The notes under the pieces: generated by a model
The model's database searches: none
What the model was told of the DNA's origin: nothing
What the model saw: the letters and a program-made list of their open reading frames with translations, nothing else
Position numbers and translations under genes: made by a program
Assembly (NCBI GenBank): GCA_031296915.1
Contig: JAVDPC010000025.1
Location: 1 to 64,000 of the forward strand
DNA length: 64,000 bases
Origin: Cerasicoccus frondis
GTDB lineage: Bacteria > Verrucomicrobiota > Verrucomicrobiia > Opitutales > Cerasicoccaceae
Direction: 5' to 3'
In this document: positions 1 to 9,601 of the stretch, piece by piece
Layout of the letters: each line of letters opens with the position of its first letter
Numbering within the stretch: position 1 is the first letter of the stretch

Positions 1-283
1 GACGCTCAAGCCGCCTTGCTGGACACGAAAAATCACTGCGGCCTGATCGGCCAATCTAGATGAAAAGTGCTCTAGAACATTTTTTCATCGAACTTCGCCG
101 AATCAGGCGGGCGGAAGGACTCGATGACCGTGCTGTGAATCGTTATCCCTAGGGGCTTTAGGCATGGCTATCTGCTCCTGATTTTACTCAATTGAAGTAT
201 TCATATAGGGGTGTCTTGGGGTGATGGGCTCACTCTGAGCTGGAGTATGAGGCCAGGTTGTGGTATGCATCTCGGTTCCTACT
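1..283. other. Gene-free leader region with a palindromic repeat
   Basis: No convincing gene is seen in these bases. They hold the repeat element at 41-108 and the 5' region of the giant delta-60 repeat gene. No strong ribosome binding site or promoter is evident in front of the start at 284. Confidence 0.6.
41..108. repeat. Dispersed palindromic element, copy 1 (complete)
   Basis: An imperfect inverted repeat: the left arm 41-66 (GCCTGATCGGCCAATC...) and right arm 81-108 (...CGCCGAATCAGGC) pair over most of their length around a short loop containing GTGCTCTAGAACAT. Parts of the same sequence recur at 14284-14323 (right half), 17545-17580 (left half, inverted) and 47723-47745 (left half core). 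It resembles a REP/BIME- or MITE-like element. No transposase is nearby. Confidence 0.7.
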
Positions 284-3200
284 ATGAAGAATAAATCCCT
301 TTTTTGCTGTTTAGGGCTTATTATCAGCACCCTAGGAACACCCACTATTGCCGCACCCGTAGATCTTGACTCCAGTTTCCTGACTGGAGTGGGCATTGGC
401 ATTACGAAGGAAGGCTATCCAGATCCAGAAATATTTGGCACTGGGGCAGTTAACGCAGTTGGGCTCCAGTCCGATGGTAAAATACTGGCGGGCGGCAACG
501 TGTCGCTTTTTCAGGGGGCTGGCGATGCTGAGGCGCTGCGTCGCCTCAATAGCGACGGGACTTTGGACACGTCTTTCAACTCCGGAAACGTCGGCTTGGC
601 CGCCAGCTCTGGAAATCCGGAAGTGAATGTCATTTATGTGCTGCCGGATGATGGCATTCTGGTAGGCGGCACTTTCAGCAGCTACAACGGTGTGTCACGC
701 TCGGGCTTGGTGAAGTTGAATGCGGACGGCACGCTGGACTCTTCATTCTCAACGACCGGGGTTGGCGGTTCGCTGCGCTATGTGAATGACATCGAAGTGC
801 AGGCCGACGGCAAGGTGCTGATTTCGGGTGGGTTCTCCAGCGTGGGTGGCGTTGCCCGGCAAAACATTGCCCGGCTCAACTCGGATGGTTCAGTTGACAC
901 TTCTTTCGCGCCAACGCTGTCTTCGGCCGCCATTTATGACATGGCGCTGGCCGCCGATGGCGACATTTACGTGGGCGGCGCTTACTCTCAGGGATTCGCT
1001 CAACCGACGTTGAACCTCCTCTATCGCCTGAATCCTGACGGCTCGCTGGATGGCGCGTTCAGCCCGGAAATCAATGATTACCTGGGGGACATCGACGCGG
1101 TGGCCTGCCTGTTTGATGGGCGGGTGGTCGTTGGCGGCAATCCTTACGGCTACGATGTGGGCGTGTCGACGGAATGGATGGCGGCCTTCCGCGCCAATGG
1201 CGCATTGGACACCAGCTTCGACGCCAATCTCGGGGGCGGAACAAATGGCTGGGTTGGCGGCTTCATCAAGCAACTGCCCAGTGGCAAGCTGCTGGTCGGC
1301 GGTATTTTCAACGAGATTGATGGCAATCCCACGGCCTCCATCGCGCGCATCTACCCGGATGGCACGCTGGATGCCAATTTCCTACCCGAGCCCTACACGA
1401 CGACTCGTGGAGAATTTGGCACTCACTTCTATGATGTCGTGGTGCAGCCGAATGGCCAATACGTGGTCGGCGGTTGGTTTGACCGCGTGACTGATCCGGA
1501 TCTGGAAATTAACAACATCGTCCGCTTCGAAGGCGATGACATCGGTGGCAGTGAAGTCACCTTGACCGCGAGCGCTTTCACCTTTGACGAGTCCGACGTG
1601 ACGCTGGCGATTCCGGTGGCGCGTTATCCGTTGGGCAGCGGAGCCGTTTCGGTGGATGTATCCGCCTCGGCGCTTTCATTCCCGGGATTCACGCCGGTGA
1701 GCGACACGCTGACCTGGGCCGATGGCGAGTCAGGCGTGAAGTATTTTGAAGTCACCGTTACCGACAACAGCAGCGATGACGGCGTCCGCACTTTTAGCGT
1801 GAGCTTGAGCAATGTATCAGGCGCTGGTTTCGGCGAAAGCGAAGTTGCCACGGTCACTGTGCGCGATGACGACAGCGCGCCGACGATTACCGTGCAGCCA
1901 ACCGGCGTCACGGTGAACCAAGGGTATTCGTTCCAAATCTCGCTGGAGCTCGACAGCGTGCTGCCAGCTACGGTCACCTGGTATGTGGACGATGTCGAGG
2001 TGGCGACCGGCCAGCGTGTGACCTTGAACGCCAACCAGAGCCAGCACCAGGGAACGTGGCATGCGGTGGTGACCAACGCCAATGGCTCGACCCAAAGCGA
2101 CGACGTGGAAGTCGTGGTAAACATACCGGCGGGCTCGCTGGACACAGCGTTCGACACCAGTGCGACGAGTCGGGTGGTTTCGATGGTTGCGCTGCCGGGT
2201 GGCGGCTTTGCCTACGGAGGCTCCAACTACCTGAATGCCGTCGATGGCGATGGCAATGCGCTCTTTAGCCTCTCGACGAATGGGACCGTGACCGGGCTCG
2301 CGGTGGACAGCTCGGGCAACGTTTACGCCGTAGGTGAGTTTACCACCCTGGGCGGAACCTCGATCAACAAGGCCGCCCGCATTAGCCAGGCTGGCGTGGT
2401 CGATGCGACCTTCACGCCCGTGACGAATGCTTCCTTTGTGCCGAACAAAGTTTCGGTGACGGCGGATGATAAAATTTTGATCGGCTTCAACGACTACAAT
2501 AAGCTGAAGCGCTACACGAGCTCCGGCAGTCAGGACTTTTCCTTCAATGGCAACTTCTCGACCTATAGCAGCATCACGACCTACAGCATCCTGCCGCTGG
2601 ATGACGGTTCGGTGCTGGTTGGCTATCGCGGTTACCAGAGCGCTGCCGTTTTTGAGTATGCAGTGAAGAAACTGGATGCGAATGGCAACGTGGTCACCGA
2701 TTTTACACTGGCGATGAACTGGTACGCCAGTCGGATCGTCGAGATGCCAGGAGATCGCTTTGCGATCTTTGGCGGGTTTTCGGAAGTCAATGATGTGTCG
2801 GTCGACCGAATCGTGATCGTGAATTCCGCAGGTGAAATCGACGAAGACTTTCAGCCGGAATACGTGAATTGGCCGATTCTTGATGGCCTCTACCTCGATG
2901 GCTTTTTCTGGGTCGTGGGCAACTTTGAAATCGTGGGCGGCCTGACGAGCTACCGCGTTGCGCGGCTGAATCTGGATGGCTCGCTCAACGAGGATTTCCT
3001 GATCGGGACTGGTGCGAATTATACGGTTAACGCGCTCGTGCAGGATGGGGGCAACCTGATCATTGGCGGTGATTTCACGCTGTTCAATAACGTGCCCGTC
3101 AATTACCTGGCGCGTCTCGCCAGTGGGCCGGGTTCCGCTGGTTTTGGCGAGCCCTCGACTGAGGTGTTGGAAACCGTGGGCACGGTCGATGTGCAGGTGT

Positions 3201-6200
3201 TTCGCTTTGGCGACGCATCGGGCGCGGCCAGCATTGACGTGGTTTCGATTGACGGCACGGCAACGTTGGCTGGCGGCGATTTTACCGCTGTTTCCGAAAC
3301 GCTGACCTGGGCCGCCGGCGATGACGCGCCGAAGACTGTAACGGTGACGATCACCAATGACAGCGCTTCCGAAAACCAGGAATATTTCGAGCTCGGGCTC
3401 AGCAATCCCGTCGGCATGGAAGCGGGCGGCGCGAGCCGTTTTGTGATCACGCTGGTAGACGACGACCAGAAGCCGATCATCACAACGCAGCCGATTCCGC
3501 AGTCGGTCACGGAGAATAATTCTGTCACCTTTAGCGTGGTTGGGGAAAGCCAAACGGACTTCACTTACCAGTGGTTCAAGGTCGGCGTCGGGTTGATCCC
3601 GGGGGAGACCGGCAGCACCTTTACCATCGATCCCGTGGCGCTGGGCGACGTGGGCAAATACTACGTGGAGCTGACCAACAGCGGCGGCACGACGAAGTCC
3701 AACGAGGTTGGTCTGTCGATTTTGGAGGACCCATCGAAGATCCACCCGGACTTTGCCCCCGGCGCCGTATCGGGCGTTTACTTTGACTCGGTTGCGGCCA
3801 CGCCGGATAACGGCGCATTGCTGGGCGGGCAGTTTACCAACTACAATGGCAGTGGCAAAAATTACCTGATCAAGGTCAACGCGGACGGCACGCTGGACAC
3901 CAGTTGGACCGCGCCCGCAACGATTGCGTATTACGTGAAACGGATCGTGCCCGATGGCGACGCGTTCCTGGTGTGCTTTGACACCTACCCATACCTGACC
4001 CGCATGTATCCGGACGGCACGTTGGACACGGAGTTTACGACGAATTTCCCAGCGCCGAATTCCTACGTGTTTGACGTTAAGCGCCTGCCCAATGGCAATC
4101 TGGTGCTGGGCGGCGGCTTCACCATGTTGGGCTCGAATTCGCAACGGGCGTTGGCCATGCTGAACGACGACTACACGTTCAACGAAGACTTCCGACCGGT
4201 GCTCACGTGGTCCGGCAATCCAGCGGTGAGCGATGTGGCGGGCGACGAAAATTACATCTACGCAGGGGGCAATCTCACGATCGAGGGCATAAACTATTTT
4301 GCCCGGATCAACTACGATGGCTCGCGTGACACCAGTTGGACGCAGAACTTTATTTATAATTACTGGTTCAATTACAAGTCGTCCATTATCCCGATTGGAA
4401 ATGGCGAAGTCATCGCCTCCAATAATTCACGCGGCACAGATATTTTGCTCAACAACGGTTCTCGCTCTTCGAGCTACGGCAACAGCTATGGTGGTCGTGT
4501 CGCGACTCAGGCCAACGGACAAATGGTGCTCGCTCGCGCCTCCAGCTCGCCTTACTTCCATCGATTAAATGCCGATGGGACCTCCGATGCGGAGTTTAAT
4601 GCTGGCATTGGCTTTGGACCGAATAACCGCACCAACGACGTCGCCGTTGCGCCGGATGGCAGCATCTGGCTCGTGGGGACATTCAATCAGTTTAACAGCG
4701 TCAACGTGCCAGCTTACGTTCGTCTGCAGGGCAACGAAATCCTGCTGAACATCCTCACCGATCCGCGCGATGCAACGGTGAACCCGGGTGATACGGCAGA
4801 GTTTGGCGTGATCGCCTACAGCGCGACCACGTTGACTTACCAATGGTATAAAGACGGCGAGCCGCTCAGTGACGGGGCTGACTACACTGGCACAACGACG
4901 GCCACGCTCAGCGTCCTCGATACGGAAGAAGCGGACGAGGGCGTTTACACGGTCGACGTGACCAGCGACGCGGGCACGCTCACCAGCGATGGAGCCCAAC
5001 TGACCGTGCTGGACGAGCCAGTGGGGCTGGAGCCGCTGACTGCGCAAATCCTCGTCGAAGACGACACGTTGATCCTGGAAACGGATTTCACGGCGGCGGC
5101 GCCTTACACTATCGAGTGGTATCAGGGTGATGATCTGATCGCCGATGGTGGCGATGTCTCGGGCGCCGCGACCAAGACGCTGACCATCGCTAACGCCGGT
5201 CTTGATCGCAGTGGCGATTACATGGTGCGCGTTACGAATTCGTTTGGCAGCGCTGAAACGACGTCGGTTGCCATCGTGGTGATTACGCCGCCCGCGGGCT
5301 TGGCGGTTACCGAGGGTTATGCCTACCCGAACCGTCCGCCGCAATCGATTCTGGCTTTGCCGGATGGCCGGGTGCTGGTCGGGTCGGACCGTTTCGCCAG
5401 CTACACACTGCTCGCGCTCAATGCCGATTTGACTCAGAACGTGGCGGGCAGTTTGGCGATTGGGGCCATCGGTTCGTTTGCCGATGTGCAAGCCATGGTG
5501 CGCCAGGCCGATGGCAAAATCCTCATTGCTGGTCAATTTGCATCGGTGGATGGAGCGCCGCGTAACAGCATTGCGCGCTTGAACAGCGACTTGACGCTCG
5601 ACGAATCATTCGATCCGGAAGACTTCACGCAGGGCTATGAGATCAATGCGCTCGCGGTTGGGCCGGACGGCAGCATTTATGCAGGCGGCTCGATGCAGCC
5701 CAGCAAATACCTCGTCAAGCTGCTGCCCGATGGTTCGGTGGACCCCACCTTTAGCAGCCCGCTCAACGCGCAGGTCAACGCCTTGGAAATCTTACCCGAT
5801 GGCGATTTGCTGGTGGGCGGCTCGTTTACCACGGTGGCCAATGGCCCACGGGTGACGCGTCTTTCGCCAAGTGGCGCAATTCGTGAAGGCTTTGTTTCGC
5901 CGATCAGCACCTCGATCTCGCAAGTCTATGACGTGGCGGTGCACACCGATGGCTATGGCCTCATCGGAACCGGCAGTAACGTGACGCGCTTCGATCTGGA
6001 AACCGGAGCGATCGACGGAGATTTTGCCGCAAGCATCGGCACGACGGTTACTGAAGTGGAAGTGCAGAGCAATGGCCGCATTGTGGTCGGCGGTTCATTT
6101 GGGCTGACGATTGATGGCCGTCTCTACAAGCGTCTCATGCGTTTGGAGGAAGACGGCACGGTCGACTCCACCTTCCGGACTGATCCAGGACAAAACACCA

Positions 6201-8353
6201 ATAACTCTGCGACGGCTCTGGACATACTGCCCGATGGCCGCATTGCATACGGCAGCGCGTTTAGCACTTTCAACGGGGAGAGCGGCGCTTACGCCAATTT
6301 GGTGTTCCTCAATGGCGATCCCGTTGAGTTGGACATCATCGTGGATCCGGCCGACGTGGAAGTCGTGCAGGGTGAGTCCGCGACCTTCCAGGTCTACGCA
6401 ACTGGCACAACGACGCTTAGCTACCAATGGTATCAAGGCAGCACGCCGCTGAGCAACGGTGGCTCCATCAGCGGCGCCACCTCAAGCACGTTGCGTTTGC
6501 TCAGCACGAACGCCGCATCGGCAGGTGAATACTACGTCAAGGTGACCAACGAGTCAGGCTTCGTGGAGTCCGCCAAGGCCGAGCTTATCTTCCTGTCGGA
6601 GCCAGAGTTTGTCAGCCTGCCGGCATCGGGGGATTATCCGTTTGGCGTGCCGATGCTGCTACGCGCTTCAGTGCGGGGCATTCAGCCGATTACTTACCAA
6701 TGGTATCGCGATGGCGAGCCGCTCACGGAGGAAGATGGCGTGACCGGTTTTGACACCGATACGCTGACGGTCACCAGCCCGATACCGAGCTTCAGCGGCG
6801 CATTCGAGCTGGTTGCCACCAATGTGGAGGGCGCGACCGAAAGCGGCGAGATCGAGATCAACATCGTGCGTGATCCAGCGCGTCCGTTCTCGGGAGTCAC
6901 CGTGCCGACGTTTACTCAACTGGTGCGCGACTTCGCGTTTCTGGAAGACGGTCGCATCGTGGCGGCAGGGGACTTCTTTTCGGTGGGTTACCCTAATGGC
7001 AGCGCCAGCCGCCAGGGGCTTCTGCTGTTCGACGAGGATGGCGCCGTGGACCTGACTTTCCCCGAAGTGCGCTATACTTACTCGCTGTCGGTTGACGCCA
7101 GTGGACGTGTTTATGGCGGGGGCAATTATACGATCCCGGGACGCGTGTTCCGCATCATTGATGACCCCGAGGAAGGTTGGCAGCTTGACGATGGTTTCGA
7201 CATTGGCGCTGGTCCCAACAGCGTGGTGCTTAAGGTTGAGGCGACATCGGACAACAAGCTTTACGTCGCGGGTCAGTTCAGCCAGTTCAACAACTCCTCC
7301 GAACATGCATATTTTGTTCGGCTGAATGAAGATGGCAGTATCGACGAGACCTTTACGCCGGACCCATTGGTCAACAGCACGGTTCGGGATTTTGTCGTGT
7401 TATCAAACGGCAAGATCGTGGTGTGCGGCAACTTCACGGATCGGGTGCATCTGCTCAACAGCGATGGCTCGGTGGACAGTTCATTTGATTTCCAGGGCAA
7501 CACATCGAACGTTGCTTACAGCGTCGCCCTGCAGGGGAACAAGGTTCTTCTGGGCATGCGCTACTACCTGTATCGTCTGGATATGACGGGCGCCGTGGAC
7601 CCGACGTTTAATGCTTACAACTCCAGTCGCCTGGCCGGAAACAACGTAGAGAAAATGATTGTTCTGCCCGATAGCAAAATCCTCATTTCGGGCACTTTCA
7701 CCAACTACGACAGTCAGCCGGTGAACTATCTTGTGCGGGCGGACAAGGATGGCTATTTCGATGAGTCATTCGACCAGGGCACAGGCTTTAACTCCAACGT
7801 CTACGGCCTGAAGGTCGATGACCTGGGCCACATTTGGGTGGGTGGTAATTTCACCAGCTACGATGGCGAATCCGCGACCCGGATCTTCGTGCTCAATGGC
7901 GATGACCCTGACGCGGTTCCGCCAGCGCCCACGGTGGAGGACTGGCTCGCGGACAACATTCCGGATGAATCGGAGCGGGACTTGGCGTTTCGTCGTGGCG
8001 GGCACGGCGTCACCAACCTCGAGCGTTGGACATTCGGCATGCAGGCCTCGGGCTTTGAGCCGGATCGCCTGCCTCAAGGCGAGCGCATGACCGGCGAAGC
8101 GCTGGGCTTGCCGGGCGATGATCGCGAATACATGGCGATCACGCTGCGCATTCGCCGCGATGCGAGCGATGTAGACGTGAGCGTGGTCTTTGGCTCCGAT
8201 TTACGCAACTTGCTGACCAGTGGTTCGGCTGGCGTGGTTGCCTCTGGACCGGTCGCGGATGGAGACGACGACGTTTACATCATTCGTTCGCCACAGCCCA
8301 TCGAGGACTATGGCGTGCGCCTGTTCTCACTCGTTAAGCTGACCGACGGTTAA
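284..8353 (+). CDS. Giant secreted delta-60 repeat / Calx-beta / Ig-like protein
   Basis: A secreted protein of about 2,690 residues. The ATG at 284 is preferred over the ATG at 260 because it begins directly with a signal peptide (MKNKSLFCCLGL, cleavage near TIAA). The body carries roughly 28 delta-60-type repeats with the signature DG(T/S)(L/V)D(T/S)(S/A)F, as in LNSDGTLDTSF, which form beta-propeller-like blades. Interleaved are two Calx-beta-like domains (about residues 420-540 and 955-1063) and about six Ig-like domains with the QWYxDGEPL pattern (about 542-625, 1065-1150, 1485-1580, 1580-1665, 2015-2105, 2105-2195). The last ~145 residues resemble the C-terminal domain of the esterase at 31185. 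No PEP-CTERM motif, membrane anchor or catalytic domain is seen. Family knowledge suggests an adhesin or surface-matrix role; this is inference. It stands alone and ends at tandem terminators. Confidence 0.9.
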   Translation: MKNKSLFCCLGLIISTLGTPTIAAPVDLDSSFLTGVGIGITKEGYPDPEIFGTGAVNAVGLQSDGKILAGGNVSLFQGAGDAEALRRLNSDGTLDTSFNSGNVGLAASSGNPEVNVIYVLPDDGILVGGTFSSYNGVSRSGLVKLNADGTLDSSFSTTGVGGSLRYVNDIEVQADGKVLISGGFSSVGGVARQNIARLNSDGSVDTSFAPTLSSAAIYDMALAADGDIYVGGAYSQGFAQPTLNLLYRLNPDGSLDGAFSPEINDYLGDIDAVACLFDGRVVVGGNPYGYDVGVSTEWMAAFRANGALDTSFDANLGGGTNGWVGGFIKQLPSGKLLVGGIFNEIDGNPTASIARIYPDGTLDANFLPEPYTTTRGEFGTHFYDVVVQPNGQYVVGGWFDRVTDPDLEINNIVRFEGDDIGGSEVTLTASAFTFDESDVTLAIPVARYPLGSGAVSVDVSASALSFPGFTPVSDTLTWADGESGVKYFEVTVTDNSSDDGVRTFSVSLSNVSGAGFGESEVATVTVRDDDSAPTITVQPTGVTVNQGYSFQISLELDSVLPATVTWYVDDVEVATGQRVTLNANQSQHQGTWHAVVTNANGSTQSDDVEVVVNIPAGSLDTAFDTSATSRVVSMVALPGGGFAYGGSNYLNAVDGDGNALFSLSTNGTVTGLAVDSSGNVYAVGEFTTLGGTSINKAARISQAGVVDATFTPVTNASFVPNKVSVTADDKILIGFNDYNKLKRYTSSGSQDFSFNGNFSTYSSITTYSILPLDDGSVLVGYRGYQSAAVFEYAVKKLDANGNVVTDFTLAMNWYASRIVEMPGDRFAIFGGFSEVNDVSVDRIVIVNSAGEIDEDFQPEYVNWPILDGLYLDGFFWVVGNFEIVGGLTSYRVARLNLDGSLNEDFLIGTGANYTVNALVQDGGNLIIGGDFTLFNNVPVNYLARLASGPGSAGFGEPSTEVLETVGTVDVQVFRFGDASGAASIDVVSIDGTATLAGGDFTAVSETLTWAAGDDAPKTVTVTITNDSASENQEYFELGLSNPVGMEAGGASRFVITLVDDDQKPIITTQPIPQSVTENNSVTFSVVGESQTDFTYQWFKVGVGLIPGETGSTFTIDPVALGDVGKYYVELTNSGGTTKSNEVGLSILEDPSKIHPDFAPGAVSGVYFDSVAATPDNGALLGGQFTNYNGSGKNYLIKVNADGTLDTSWTAPATIAYYVKRIVPDGDAFLVCFDTYPYLTRMYPDGTLDTEFTTNFPAPNSYVFDVKRLPNGNLVLGGGFTMLGSNSQRALAMLNDDYTFNEDFRPVLTWSGNPAVSDVAGDENYIYAGGNLTIEGINYFARINYDGSRDTSWTQNFIYNYWFNYKSSIIPIGNGEVIASNNSRGTDILLNNGSRSSSYGNSYGGRVATQANGQMVLARASSSPYFHRLNADGTSDAEFNAGIGFGPNNRTNDVAVAPDGSIWLVGTFNQFNSVNVPAYVRLQGNEILLNILTDPRDATVNPGDTAEFGVIAYSATTLTYQWYKDGEPLSDGADYTGTTTATLSVLDTEEADEGVYTVDVTSDAGTLTSDGAQLTVLDEPVGLEPLTAQILVEDDTLILETDFTAAAPYTIEWYQGDDLIADGGDVSGAATKTLTIANAGLDRSGDYMVRVTNSFGSAETTSVAIVVITPPAGLAVTEGYAYPNRPPQSILALPDGRVLVGSDRFASYTLLALNADLTQNVAGSLAIGAIGSFADVQAMVRQADGKILIAGQFASVDGAPRNSIARLNSDLTLDESFDPEDFTQGYEINALAVGPDGSIYAGGSMQPSKYLVKLLPDGSVDPTFSSPLNAQVNALEILPDGDLLVGGSFTTVANGPRVTRLSPSGAIREGFVSPISTSISQVYDVAVHTDGYGLIGTGSNVTRFDLETGAIDGDFAASIGTTVTEVEVQSNGRIVVGGSFGLTIDGRLYKRLMRLEEDGTVDSTFRTDPGQNTNNSATALDILPDGRIAYGSAFSTFNGESGAYANLVFLNGDPVELDIIVDPADVEVVQGESATFQVYATGTTTLSYQWYQGSTPLSNGGSISGATSSTLRLLSTNAASAGEYYVKVTNESGFVESAKAELIFLSEPEFVSLPASGDYPFGVPMLLRASVRGIQPITYQWYRDGEPLTEEDGVTGFDTDTLTVTSPIPSFSGAFELVATNVEGATESGEIEINIVRDPARPFSGVTVPTFTQLVRDFAFLEDGRIVAAGDFFSVGYPNGSASRQGLLLFDEDGAVDLTFPEVRYTYSLSVDASGRVYGGGNYTIPGRVFRIIDDPEEGWQLDDGFDIGAGPNSVVLKVEATSDNKLYVAGQFSQFNNSSEHAYFVRLNEDGSIDETFTPDPLVNSTVRDFVVLSNGKIVVCGNFTDRVHLLNSDGSVDSSFDFQGNTSNVAYSVALQGNKVLLGMRYYLYRLDMTGAVDPTFNAYNSSRLAGNNVEKMIVLPDSKILISGTFTNYDSQPVNYLVRADKDGYFDESFDQGTGFNSNVYGLKVDDLGHIWVGGNFTSYDGESATRIFVLNGDDPDAVPPAPTVEDWLADNIPDESERDLAFRRGGHGVTNLERWTFGMQASGFEPDRLPQGERMTGEALGLPGDDREYMAITLRIRRDASDVDVSVVFGSDLRNLLTSGSAGVVASGPVADGDDDVYIIRSPQPIEDYGVRLFSLVKLTDG

Positions 8354-8417
8354 ATCGGTTGGCGTCGGCCGATTTTCAATCCGCTCGTTGGCGTTGCTGG
8401 CGGGCGGATTTTTTTGA
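8352..8417 (+). terminator. Tandem hairpins ending the giant gene
   Basis: A first stem pairs AAATCGG (8352-8358) with CCGATTT (8369-8375). A second pairs AATCCGC (8378-8384) with GCGGATT (8404-8410) and runs into a T tract. The second is a good intrinsic terminator for the + strand gene. The convergent permease gene ends just beyond. Confidence 0.75.
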
Positions 8418-8431
8418 AACAGCTGTTCTGG

Positions 8432-9502
8432 TTACCGTTTGCTGGCACGCCAGAAGAGCAGGCCGCCGAGGGCCTGATAGGCGAAATTGGGGGCCCAGAT
8501 GATCAAGTCCGGCCGCCAGGCGGGGTATTTTTCAAGCCATGAGCAGAATGTGAAAATGACGAAATAGGTAATGGCTAAACCAAGGGCGATGGCGAGGTTG
8601 GCGTAGGTTTCGGTGCGGCTGGCCTTGATGCCCAAGGGGATCGCCAGCAGCGCCAGGGAGAAAACGCAGAACGAAAAGGAGAACTTTTTCTGGATGGCGG
8701 TTTGCAGTTCAATGCGCTCGGCAAAGGCGTTTTCATCGTCGGAGTTCATGGCTTCCTGACGCAACGCCATGAGCTCATTGAGCGTTTTAATGGACAGCTT
8801 GGTCTGCTTCTGCTCGCCGAGCAGCTCGGCCAGAGACAGGCGAAACTCGGAACGCTCAAACTCGACGATGGGCATGTCCGCCAAGTTGGCGGGAGTGTCG
8901 GGGTCCATCAGTTGGCCATTGGCGTCGAAGACGGTCAGCACAATTTCCGTGGTCTGCTCATCAAAGTCAAGCAAGGCGCGCTGGCCCTGCAACTGTCGGT
9001 TGGCCTGGTATTTTTCATTGAGTTCCCACACGTTGATTTCCCTCAGTTCGTTGCCCTCGCGGCGGTCGGCGAAGATCACGTAGCCGGGGAAATCCTTAAC
9101 GAACGTGCGCGGCGTGAAGAAGCTGAGCGGGTCCGTTTGCACGGCGTTTTGCATCATCTGGCGCAGAGCCGTGTCGGCAATTGGAGCATAGTAGACATTG
9201 ATCACGCTGACCAGCCCCACGCCCATCAAGGCGATGGCAAAGACGGGCGTCGTGATGCGCCACAGGCTTAGCCCGGCGGCCTTCATGGCGACGATTTCGT
9301 TTTGCGCGGACATGCGGCCGAGCACGAGCAGGATCGCCGTCAGCAAACCCAGCGGCAGCGCGTAGGGCAGCATGACGGGGATCGTGATGCCCAGCATGTA
9401 GGCGAACATTTCGCCGCTGATCTGTCCGTTGGCCAACGCTTCGCCCATGACCTTCAGAATCTTGAAGAAGACCAGCACGAACACGAAGACGGAAACCGCC
9501 AT
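8432..9502 (-). CDS. LptF/LptG-family lipopolysaccharide export permease
   Basis: A YjgP/YjgQ-type inner-membrane permease of the Lpt system, which with LptB moves LPS from the inner membrane to the periplasmic bridge. Hydrophobic segments lie at the N-terminus and in the C-terminal third, with a soluble periplasmic domain between them, as in the family. The ATG at 9502 (MAVSVFVFVLVFFKIL) is the first conventional start, but the family's usual N-terminus (LHRYIFGQLLLSSF) is encoded in frame directly upstream. No ATG, GTG or TTG occurs between 9502 and the GH3 stop at 9602-9604, which is in the same frame. A CTG at 9559, with AGGGG about 11 bases before it, is a possible start. Only one of the two permeases is in this window; whether it is LptF or LptG is not resolved. 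Confidence 0.88.
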   Translation of the reverse strand: MAVSVFVFVLVFFKILKVMGEALANGQISGEMFAYMLGITIPVMLPYALPLGLLTAILLVLGRMSAQNEIVAMKAAGLSLWRITTPVFAIALMGVGLVSVINVYYAPIADTALRQMMQNAVQTDPLSFFTPRTFVKDFPGYVIFADRREGNELREINVWELNEKYQANRQLQGQRALLDFDEQTTEIVLTVFDANGQLMDPDTPANLADMPIVEFERSEFRLSLAELLGEQKQTKLSIKTLNELMALRQEAMNSDDENAFAERIELQTAIQKKFSFSFCVFSLALLAIPLGIKASRTETYANLAIALGLAITYFVIFTFCSWLEKYPAWRPDLIIWAPNFAYQALGGLLFWRASKR

Positions 9503-9601
9503 AAACGAGGAGAGCAGGAGTTGCCCAAATATGTATCGATGTAATCGGATGCCGGACAGATTGCGGACTACCCCTGCGGGAGTAAAGCGAGTAAACGCGC
9601 T

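Noticed and set aside
1817..4144. Long antisense reading frame opposite the giant repeat protein
   Set aside because: It is a by-product of the biased codon use of the repeat gene; the translation shows no domain and the sense strand has a coherent protein.
8702..9271. Antisense reading frame over the LptF/G gene
   Set aside because: Shadow frame with low-complexity translation and no recognisable feature.
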